Positions 1 through 5,235 of a stretch of DNA of 13,869 nucleotides are shown here, piece after piece (positions within the stretch are counted from its first letter, which is position 1; every line of letters begins with the position of its first letter). Under the pieces are notes generated by a model. It was not told the origin of the DNA and searched no databases. It saw only the letters and a list, made by a program, of their open reading frames with translations. Made by a program: the position numbers and the translations under genes. This DNA is from Methanosarcinales archaeon (GTDB lineage: Archaea > Halobacteriota > Methanosarcinia > Methanosarcinales > Methanocomedenaceae), in assembly GCA_023136155.1 (NCBI GenBank), contig JAGLRT010000101.1, forward strand, positions 1-13,869, given 5' to 3'.

Positions 1-55
1 GTCTGCGGCGCGAGGTCAGATGCCTTATAGCAATGAACAGTTCATACACCCGGTA

Positions 56-1150
56 TCACCCGTTGCGATGGTCCATCCACCAGGATAATAAAATTAATGA
101 TACCAGTGCGAAGATTGCCGGAATTACACTAAATCCAGGCGTCTCTGTGGGGGTAGGAACAGGGGTTGCATCAGCAGAACTGTCATAATCAGACTCAATG
201 ACCGTATCCCACCGATCCAATACATCACCATCGTTACCCATCACTTTAACGGAAAGCCCGTATATGCCAGCATCAAGTTTGCTGCTCCATATGATCTCGA
301 TGGTCTCATCATCACCGGTAGTCAATATGGGAGACTTCTCCCTGACCTCTTCAATGACAGTGTCGTTCATGGTAACGGTATACATAATATAGCCGTCGAA
401 GGGGACCTGCGAATGACCCAGCACCGTTGCGCTTGCCCCGGTCTCATCCCGGTACAGTTCGGTAATACGTGCATCATCGATAGCCGTGAAATCTTCTGAC
501 AGGGCTATAACCGCATCCTTTGGTGATGATATCCTGACCTTTACCCTTGTGGAGTAATCATGGTTATTCTCAAGTAACACGTTCCAGTCTTTTGACAGGG
601 GTGTGGCCTGCACCACTGTGACCCGATTGCCCGTGGTGCGGTAGATGACTGTATCGCCGTCCACAAGCATATATTCTACGTCAGCCAGCACAGGTTTTGA
701 ACCGGTCGGTGTATAGTACGGTGCCAGAATGACACTGATTCCGCTGGAATCAGGTACGATGTCCTTAATGAAGATTCCGGGAAGGGCCCTCCAGCCATAT
801 GAGAAATTGTAATATTCTGTCTCAAGCAGGGAACCACCCATTGACAGGGTCATTCTGGTACGGTAAAAACCTTCTTTTGGATTTGGGATGTTCCAGAATG
901 CTATCTTTGTCACATCAGTATCAGATGACATTTTATCGATATAGAATTGTTTTGATTCCAGTACTTTTCCATCGAATATCAACTCTGACTTCAGGGTTAT
1001 GTCCGTATATTGTTCACCAGAGTGGATTGTGATATCAGTTGAATCAATATCTGAATAAACATCAACGATATTGATTTTTTCAGCATTGACTGATTGGACT
1101 GAAATTAACAGCAATACAGATATTAAAAAAACAACCGTTCGTCCTGACAA
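56..1150 (-). CDS. Secreted surface protein with PGF-CTERM-like membrane anchor, function unknown
   Basis: A 364-residue exported protein. Residues 1-23 form a signal peptide (hydrophobic run FLISVLLLISV, likely cleavage after VNA). The body is rich in beta-strand-forming and acidic residues, consistent with several Ig-like sandwich domains, but I recognise no specific family. The end has a Thr/Pro linker (ATPVPTPTETPGF), PGF at 338-340, a hydrophobic segment of about 20 residues and a short charged tail (DHRNG). That tripartite tail resembles the PGF-CTERM signal processed by archaeosortase A in euryarchaea. The start is TTG at 1150, chosen because GAGGTGA lies 4 nt upstream and an in-frame stop sits just before it. 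By inference it is a cell-surface or S-layer-associated protein facing outward. There is no operon partner in the window. The gene is sure; its role is unknown. Confidence 0.85.
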   Translation of the reverse strand: MSGRTVVFLISVLLLISVQSVNAEKINIVDVYSDIDSTDITIHSGEQYTDITLKSELIFDGKVLESKQFYIDKMSSDTDVTKIAFWNIPNPKEGFYRTRMTLSMGGSLLETEYYNFSYGWRALPGIFIKDIVPDSSGISVILAPYYTPTGSKPVLADVEYMLVDGDTVIYRTTGNRVTVVQATPLSKDWNVLLENNHDYSTRVKVRISSPKDAVIALSEDFTAIDDARITELYRDETGASATVLGHSQVPFDGYIMYTVTMNDTVIEEVREKSPILTTGDDETIEIIWSSKLDAGIYGLSVKVMGNDGDVLDRWDTVIESDYDSSADATPVPTPTETPGFSVIPAIFALVSLILLSWWMDHRNG

Positions 1151-1175
1151 TTAATCACCTCAGTTTCAGTTCTTT

Positions 1176-1200
1176 ACTATATACATAATCGTATAAGTTT
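1176..1200 (-). promoter_or_regulatory. Candidate TATA promoter of the surface-protein gene
   Basis: On the minus strand this AT-rich block carries two TATA-like sequences, AAACTTATACG and ATGTATATAG. They sit 26-50 nt before the TTG start at 1150, the expected spacing for an archaeal TATA box followed by a short leader with a GAGGTGA ribosome binding site. Which of the two is used cannot be told from sequence alone. Confidence 0.4.
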
Positions 1201-1204
1201 TTTA

Positions 1205-1477
1205 TTAGTGTAAATGCAATGCTTGCACAATGTATGGTACGTTCGCTTTTGCTCCCTCCACCTTCATAGCATATTCAATGAATATCCCAGATTCTGCCCC
1301 AAGTATCCTTTCAATAAGATCGAATATGGCGGCCATGATTTTTTTTGTACTGCCAGCACGATCCTCTTTATTATACATCCAGTGGGAGATTACAAAAGTT
1401 GTGCCCATGATGGACAATGTTGCCATCTCAGGATTTATAGTGTCAAAGAAATCTTCCTGCAAGCCTAGAAAATGCAA
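1205..1477 (-). pseudogene. Remnant of a TetR-family regulator (C-terminal ligand domain only)
   Basis: A 90-codon open frame whose first two thirds (EDFFDTINPEMATLSIMG, then HWMYNKEDR and a closing helix IMAAIFDLIERILG) resemble the last helices of TetR-family ligand-binding domains. A normal TetR protein is about 190 residues with an N-terminal helix-turn-helix of about 50; that half is absent. Upstream of the frame only about 70 nt separate it from a TATA-like sequence and a palindromic operator, too little to encode the missing domain. The formal start is TTG at 1477, with no ribosome binding site. A second frame starting near 1508 behind AAGGT encodes about 21 residues and then stops, so a frameshift on top of a deletion is possible. 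The last 25 residues do not look like TetR. The family call is by pattern only. Confidence 0.45.
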
Positions 1478-1520
1478 ACGAGGTGAGCATTTTCTTGATA
1501 ACAGGCAAATCTAACCTTGT

Positions 1521-1566
1521 AGTGTATATTTTTCCCCCTGGTTTACTGACTGACTATCAGTCAGTC
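1521..1566 (-). promoter_or_regulatory. TetR-type palindromic operator with adjacent TATA box
   Basis: The sequence GACTGACTATCAGTCAGTC at 1548-1566 is an inverted repeat with perfect 7-bp arms (GACTGAC/GTCAGTC) around TATCA. TGAC-repeat palindromes of this kind are typical TetR-family operators. Directly downstream on the minus strand is a TATA-like AAAAATATACAC (about 1522-1533), placing the operator against the upstream edge of a promoter that reads into the TetR-like remnant. This is the usual autoregulatory layout. The pdxT promoter lies about 75 nt away on the other side, so an effect on pdxT is possible but not shown. Confidence 0.55.
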
Positions 1567-1639
1567 CTCTGATTTTATAACATATACAGTTATCTCACAT
1601 TGAAGATTACAATTTTGATAGCCCTTCATTAAGTTAAAG

Positions 1640-1647
1640 TATTTATG
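1640..1647 (+). promoter_or_regulatory. Candidate TATA box of pdxT
   Basis: TATTTATG, preceded by an A-rich stretch (GTTAAAG), lies about 55-62 nt before the pdxT ATG at 1702. Transcription would begin near 1668-1672, giving a leader of about 30 nt. No strong Shine-Dalgarno sequence precedes the ATG. Confidence 0.4.
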
Positions 1648-1701
1648 GAAGCAGATTCTGAATAGGTCTTCGTGAAAAATAAAGCTTACCAGAAAGATAC
1701 C

Positions 1702-2322
1702 ATGAAAATTGCAGTAATTGCCATCCAGGGAAATGTGGAGGAACACATATCAGCAGCAGAAGGAGCCCTTAAAGAAATGGGGTTGCCGGGTGAAGTGCTC
1801 CCGGTGCGGCACAGCGGCACCATACCAACATGTGACGCCATCATCCTGCCCGGTGGTGAGAGCACCACACTGGGACGGCTCATGGCCCGCGAGGGTATCG
1901 ATTTGGAGATCAAAAAAGCCGCCGCCGCAGGCAAACCTATTATGGGCACTTGTGCCGGCCTGGTCCTGCTGGCAAAGGACGGTGGCGACCAAGCCAAGCG
2001 AACCGGGCAGCATCTTCTGGGACTCATGGACATTAGCGTAGACCGCAACGCTTTTGGAGGTCAGCGGGAATCTTTCGAAGTCCTGCTGGATGTATCCATA
2101 CTGAAAACACCATATAATGCAATATTCATTCGGGCCCCCGTAATTACCGGTGTTAAACCCGGAATCGAGGTACTGTCCAGTTTTGATAAATATATAGTCG
2201 CAGCAAAACAGGGTAATGTCATTGCCCTTGCATTTCATCCGGAACTGACTGAAGACTTCAGGATACATCGATACTTTTTCGGACTGGTTAATAAAGCTCC
2301 TGCCGCAACCCAAAAATTATAA
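1702..2322 (+). CDS. pdxT: Pyridoxal 5'-phosphate synthase glutaminase subunit PdxT
   Basis: Class I glutaminase that frees ammonia from glutamine and passes it to the PdxS synthase, which builds pyridoxal 5'-phosphate from ribose 5-phosphate and glyceraldehyde 3-phosphate; cytoplasmic PdxS/PdxT complex. The 206-residue product has the family's normal length and all key motifs: N-terminal MKIAVIAIQGNVEEH, the oxyanion-loop GGES at 51-54, nucleophile Cys84 in GTCAGL, the conserved RNAFGGQRESFE block at 115-126, and His179/Glu181 in FHPEL completing the triad. The ATG at 1702 is preferred over an in-frame GTG at 1672 because PdxT proteins begin at this MKI strand. No pdxS is present here, so the partner must lie elsewhere. 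The gene stands alone between the TetR remnant and a structured intergenic region. Confidence 0.95.
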   Translation: MKIAVIAIQGNVEEHISAAEGALKEMGLPGEVLPVRHSGTIPTCDAIILPGGESTTLGRLMAREGIDLEIKKAAAAGKPIMGTCAGLVLLAKDGGDQAKRTGQHLLGLMDISVDRNAFGGQRESFEVLLDVSILKTPYNAIFIRAPVITGVKPGIEVLSSFDKYIVAAKQGNVIALAFHPELTEDFRIHRYFFGLVNKAPAATQKL

Positions 2323-2326
2323 ATAC
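2318..2326 (+). promoter_or_regulatory. TATA box reading into the structured intergenic region
   Basis: TTATAAATA overlaps the pdxT stop codon and is preceded by CCAAAAA, a good archaeal TATA box with a purine-rich BRE-side flank. Transcription would begin near 2345-2352, just before the first hairpin unit. A similar CCAAAAAT followed by AAAT occurs at 2542-2553 upstream of the second unit, and both are followed by a related CAATG(C/T)ATT word. This supports independent transcription of the two units. Confidence 0.45.
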
Positions 2327-2349
2327 ATTATTCAATGCATTCTTCCAAA

Positions 2350-2447
2350 GTAATTGTAAAGAAGCAGACATAATCTAAGGGGTGGGAGTATAGATTGAAA
2401 AAAAATTCAAATGCCTGCTTCTTTTAGTTCATTCGAAAACGAACTTG
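2350..2447 (+). ncRNA. Putative structured RNA, unit A (G-rich loop hairpin plus GTTC/GAAC hairpin)
   Basis: Arms AAAGAAGCAG (2358-2367) and CTGCTTCTTT (2415-2424) form a perfect 10-bp stem. Inside it AATCTA (2372-2377) pairs with TAGATT (2391-2396), leaving a loop AGGGGTGGGAGTA, followed by an A-run. A second short hairpin follows at once: AGTTC (2426-2430) with GAACT (2441-2445), or TTCG-AAAA-CGAA within it. The same order of parts (long stem, GGGGTGGG(A/G)G loop, A-run, then a GTTC/GAAC hairpin) recurs in unit B with entirely different arm sequences. I recognise no known RNA family. The alternative is that the first hairpin is merely a pdxT terminator: it lies 36 nt after the stop and is followed by a short T-run. 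Confidence 0.45.
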
Positions 2448-2483
2448 CAAACATACTGCTACTTTGTATTTAAATATTGTCAT

Positions 2484-2541
2484 ACTAAATAAATGTTAAA
2501 TGAGTTCACGAAGTTGACTATTTAGTTTCGTCGCGAACAAT
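2484..2541 (+). repeat. Inverted repeats and a repeat word between RNA units A and B
   Basis: ACTAAATA (2484-2491) pairs with TATTTAGT (2519-2526). GTTC (2504-2507) and CGAA (2509-2512) can pair with GAAC (2535-2538) and TTCG (2527-2530). The stretch ends in TTCGTC directly followed by GCGAACAAT (2533-2541). The same two words occur at 2671-2676 and 2682-2690, there separated by TATAA. This could be a decayed third hairpin of the same kind. Confidence 0.4.
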
Positions 2542-2572
2542 CCAAAAATAAATCTTAAAAGATGGACATACC

Positions 2573-2690
2573 CAATGTATTTTGTGCAAGAGTTGTTATA
2601 CAGGGGCTTTATGGGATGGGGGTGGGGGATATGGTGTTAAAAAAGGCCCCTGTATAACTTTAACTCCAAGTTCGTCTATAAGCGAACAAT
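2573..2690 (+). ncRNA. Putative structured RNA, unit B (13-bp stem with G-rich loop plus GTTCG/CGAAC hairpin)
   Basis: Arms GTTATACAGGGGC (2595-2607) and GCCCCTGTATAAC (2646-2658) form a perfect 13-bp stem. The 38-nt loop contains GGGATGGGGGTGGGGG, then ATATGG, then TTAAAAAA. A second hairpin GTTCG (2670-2674)/CGAAC (2683-2687) follows after 11 nt. Unit A has the same arrangement and a matching GGGGTGGG(A/G)G...TTRAAAAAA loop but unrelated arms. The stem is therefore kept while its sequence has changed completely, the pattern expected of a selected RNA structure. Upstream words CCAAAAAT and CAATGTATT also match those before unit A. It is not flanked by a target-site duplication, so a small mobile element is less likely. 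Confidence 0.5.
2603..2628 (+). other. Potential G-quadruplex in the loop of RNA unit B
   Basis: Four G-runs occur in order: GGGG (2603-2606), GGG (2613-2615), GGGGG (2618-2622) and GGGGG (2624-2628), with spacers of 6, 2 and 1 nt. This meets the standard rule of four runs of at least three G with loops of 1-7. The first run is also part of the 13-bp stem, so the quadruplex and the hairpin would compete. Confidence 0.55.
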
Positions 2691-2693
2691 AAT

Positions 2694-2722
2694 AACATAT
2701 ACTTACATCCTACTTATATGTT
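2694..2722. repeat. 8-bp inverted repeat downstream of RNA unit B
   Basis: AACATATA (2694-2701) and TATATGTT (2715-2722) are perfectly complementary across a 13-nt spacer. It could close the 3' end of a transcript from unit B or act in ending the ligase message from the other strand. Confidence 0.4.
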
Positions 2723-2730
2723 GTCAGTGG

Positions 2731-2737
2731 AAAAAAA
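2731..2737 (-). terminator. Oligo-T terminator of the DNA ligase gene
   Basis: On the minus strand a run of seven T lies 45-51 nt after the ligase stop codon. Archaeal RNA polymerase stops at such T-runs without needing a hairpin. The inverted repeat at 2694-2722 lies just beyond it. Confidence 0.5.
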
Positions 2738-2781
2738 GTTTCTATGAGTTCACTGTGTTAATAATATCTTGAAAACCAAGA

Positions 2782-4485
2782 CTATGCACCCTTATAATTA
2801 CGCCCTTTCTGGCTGACATATAACTGTTCGATACGTTCATGCGTATCTGCTTCATCTGCACTTTTATCATCCCGCACCCGGACCAACCTTGGGAACCGTA
2901 AGGCAAAACCAGAATCAGAGGAGGGGCTCTCCTGTATTTCCTCGAATGCCACTTCAAACACTACCTGCGGTACGAATTCAAGTTCCTTGCCACTTTCAAC
3001 CACAATAAGTTCCTTAAACCGGGCCGTGAGTTCTTCCAGCATCTCATCTGTGATACCGGTTCCCACCCTGCCAATAGACAGGAAGTCCCCGGTATCAGGT
3101 TCAATGCATGCCAGTTGATACGAGCCAATGAAGTTAACACGCCGTCCCTCACCCCATTCACCGCCCACCACTGCAAGGTCCAGGGTCTCCATCAAGGGTT
3201 TAACCTTAAGCCAATGCTTGCCGCGCCTGCCCGGAGAATAAAGAGATTCCGGATTTTTCAGCATCACGCCTTCATGACCAGCATCCAGGGCCTGTTTGTA
3301 TATGTTCTCAATGATATGAACATCAGATGTAACTATCTGTTCTGCCACCTGCATTGCACCTGATGGAGTTACACAATCAACCAACCTCTGGCGACGTTGA
3401 ACCAATGTCATATCAAATAGGCTTTCCCCATTTAGATAAACAACATCAAAGAGGAATAACTGTAATGGTATCTCATCCATCTTAGTATCCACATCATATT
3501 TTCGCCTGAACCGCTTGAGTATCTGCTGGAATGCCCCTGGTTTGCCGTCTTGTCCCAGCACCACGGCTTCCCCATCAAGCACAGCACTCCTGGCACTTAC
3601 CCCCGTCCGTACCATATCCACTATGTCCGGCAATGAATCCGTCACATCTTCCAGGCGACGTGAATAAATCGAAACAATATCCCCATCTTTGTGTATTTGA
3701 ACCCTGGCGCCATCGAATTTCCATTCCACTGCCACCGTGCCCATTTCATTGGTAACAGGCACGATTCCCTGTGATACCTGAGCCAGCATCATTTTTATGG
3801 GTCTGTCCAGCTTGATATCCAGTCCTGTTACCCCGTCCAAACCGGCACGTTTCACTTCTCTTGCAATAAGCCCCAGGTCATTGGTCATCATATAAGCCCG
3901 CTCCACAGCATCCTTTGGCACTTTGAACGCCGCAGCGATGGCATCCCGGACAATTCCCTCACCAACCCCGATCCTCAGTTCCTCTATGGCAAGTCTGGCC
4001 AGATAGATAGCTTCAACGGGTGTGGCCTCGCTGAAAAAGAACTGCAAATGCCTGACCCTGGCGGCCTGAGAACCCTTGCCTGATGAGTTTGCAATGTCAA
4101 TAAGCCTTTTATATACATCTTGTACTGACAGGCCCGACTCTTCCTCATTAAATACTGCAAAGGTAGATTGAGCCTTCCGGGCAGCTGTAAGTGCTTCCCT
4201 CGCTGCCAGACCAACATCTCCCGTTTCACGTACAAGGTTGATAACTTCTTTCACAGACAGGCCCGAAGCTTTTGAAACAGATGTGTACAGCAAGCTGGGA
4301 CCGATGCCCATCTGCATCGGACTCCAAACCGGGAATACCAGGCCCATAATAAACCTGGAGACAATCTCAAGTTCATCATCATCCACCATCAGGAAAAAGT
4401 CTGCCACCATCTGTATCATTTCAAGTGAACTGGATGTGTCCTCGATACGCTGGCAAAGGGCGGCAAAATCCTGAAAACTGGTCAT
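2782..4485 (-). CDS. lig: ATP-dependent DNA ligase (archaeal replicative type)
   Basis: Seals nicks during lagging-strand maturation and repair through an enzyme-AMP intermediate. The 567-residue length is normal for archaeal and eukaryotic-like ligases. The N-terminal DNA-binding domain covers about residues 1-225. The nucleotidyltransferase core follows: motif I KFDG at 256-259 with adenylated Lys256, motif III LDGEAV at 303-308, motif IIIa FLFDVVYLNG near 344-353, motif IV HEGVMLKN at 404-411 and motif V WLKVKP at 425-430. The C-terminal OB-fold ends with motif VI-type RFPRLVRVRDDK near 530-541. All catalytic elements are intact. The start is ATG at 4485. It is transcribed alone, with its own TATA-like promoter upstream and a T-run after the stop. 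Confidence 0.97.
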   Translation of the reverse strand: MTSFQDFAALCQRIEDTSSSLEMIQMVADFFLMVDDDELEIVSRFIMGLVFPVWSPMQMGIGPSLLYTSVSKASGLSVKEVINLVRETGDVGLAAREALTAARKAQSTFAVFNEEESGLSVQDVYKRLIDIANSSGKGSQAARVRHLQFFFSEATPVEAIYLARLAIEELRIGVGEGIVRDAIAAAFKVPKDAVERAYMMTNDLGLIAREVKRAGLDGVTGLDIKLDRPIKMMLAQVSQGIVPVTNEMGTVAVEWKFDGARVQIHKDGDIVSIYSRRLEDVTDSLPDIVDMVRTGVSARSAVLDGEAVVLGQDGKPGAFQQILKRFRRKYDVDTKMDEIPLQLFLFDVVYLNGESLFDMTLVQRRQRLVDCVTPSGAMQVAEQIVTSDVHIIENIYKQALDAGHEGVMLKNPESLYSPGRRGKHWLKVKPLMETLDLAVVGGEWGEGRRVNFIGSYQLACIEPDTGDFLSIGRVGTGITDEMLEELTARFKELIVVESGKELEFVPQVVFEVAFEEIQESPSSDSGFALRFPRLVRVRDDKSADEADTHERIEQLYVSQKGRNYKGA

Positions 4486-4520
4486 CCGGTCTTTAACTGG
4501 GATATGAAGTAAAAACAGTT

Positions 4521-4545
4521 TCTATATGTTTGCAGGCACTGTGCC
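4521..4545 (-). promoter_or_regulatory. Candidate ligase promoter with a small palindrome upstream
   Basis: On the minus strand AACATATAGA (4521-4530) lies about 36-45 nt before the ligase ATG, well placed as a TATA box with a leader near 15 nt. Just upstream is GGCACTGTGCC (4535-4545), a perfect 5-bp inverted repeat around one base, which might be an operator. The rest of the 161-bp gap 4486-4646 shows nothing further that I can support. Confidence 0.35.
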
Positions 4546-4646
4546 AGAATCTGATTATGCAGTTGGAAAGGCTCAATACATCATGGGTCATGAATATTTA
4601 TTGGGCTATAACTTGATTTTGATACTGTGTTAATCCGTGTATTGCT

Positions 4647-5234
4647 TTAATACAGGTGCCCGTAGAACTGCAAATAGTTCTTGACAGCCACTGCAGTCTG
4701 TTCAGGATAGTGCTGTGACATATAAGCCACAAAACCCTGGCGGCTCCAGCATTCTTTTACCACATTCAGCAGATTGCGAATAACACTCAGGGACTGCTCT
4801 GAAGGGTTCCTTGGCATCTCAAATGATACGCACAAATTATCAGGCGTGAAAAAATCAGTCCTCACGCGGGGTGAAACCGAACCCATCAATATCCCTGCCT
4901 CGATCTCAATGTATGCAGGTACACCGTACCGTTCAAACCTGCCATCCCCTACCAGAGTCGAAAAACTCTCCTTTGAATAACAGTGTAGTTCCAGGTAAAT
5001 GGATGGCTTATACGTCACAATGGCCTCAAGAAGGTGAGGCGCATATGTTGTGTAGTAATCCCTGTCAAGCGTGCTCAGGTATTCATTATCAGAAACTTTT
5101 GGCATGAGAAGCAGAGTACCGGAATCGGGCAGAGACAAATTTTTAAGCAGGGTGGATGTAGTTTCCCACTCATCACCGTGCAGGCCTGCAACAAACAAGC
5201 GTACAGGGTCTCCACTGCCAAAGCGTTGTATCAT
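4647..5234 (-). CDS. DUF2119 family protein, zinc-carboxypeptidase-like fold
   Basis: A 195-residue protein of the archaeal DUF2119 family. Its pattern resembles the M14 / succinylglutamate desuccinylase superfamily: LFVAGLHGDEWE gives an HxxE pair (His19, Glu22), LELHCYS gives a third candidate metal ligand (His84), and SFEMPR places Glu139 where these enzymes keep the general base. By inference it is a metal-dependent amidohydrolase or peptidase; the substrate is unknown. The start is ATG at 5234, one nucleotide after the topA stop codon. A TTG 48 nt further up (5282) would lie inside topA and lacks family support. It is translated from the topA message, with no clear ribosome binding site of its own. 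The next gene, ligase, is 161 bp away and probably separate. Confidence 0.8.
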   Translation of the reverse strand: MIQRFGSGDPVRLFVAGLHGDEWETTSTLLKNLSLPDSGTLLLMPKVSDNEYLSTLDRDYYTTYAPHLLEAIVTYKPSIYLELHCYSKESFSTLVGDGRFERYGVPAYIEIEAGILMGSVSPRVRTDFFTPDNLCVSFEMPRNPSEQSLSVIRNLLNVVKECWSRQGFVAYMSQHYPEQTAVAVKNYLQFYGHLY

Positions 5235-5235
5235 A

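Larger units (their letters stand above)
2323..2781. other. 459-bp gene-free region rich in RNA-like structure
   Basis: No open frame of normal size here resembles a protein gene. The region holds two related hairpin units (2350-2447 and 2573-2690), linking inverted repeats, a further 8-bp inverted repeat (2694-2701 with 2715-2722) and an oligo-T terminator for the convergent ligase gene. Base composition is AT-rich except for the two G-rich loops. pdxT enters from the left and the ligase ends at the right, so both strands' transcripts end here. A transcript starting inside would read on the plus strand. Confidence 0.7.

Noticed and set aside
33..45. ATGAACAGTTCAT palindrome after the surface-protein gene
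   Set aside because: 6-bp arms with a one-base loop and no T-run; too short to call a terminator or operator.
1672..1701. GTG at 1672 as the pdxT start
   Set aside because: Adds ten residues (VKNKAYQKDT) not found in PdxT proteins and would sit at the predicted transcription start. ATG 1702 begins at the conserved strand.
2595..2658. 13-bp inverted repeat as the ends of a miniature transposable element
   Set aside because: The 64-bp unit has no flanking target duplication, no transposase is nearby, and the sister unit has different ends; RNA structure explains it better. Not fully excluded without genome-wide copies.
2323..2781. CRISPR array in the repeat-rich intergenic region
   Set aside because: Repeated words are short, few and unevenly spaced; no regular repeat-spacer period and no cas genes.
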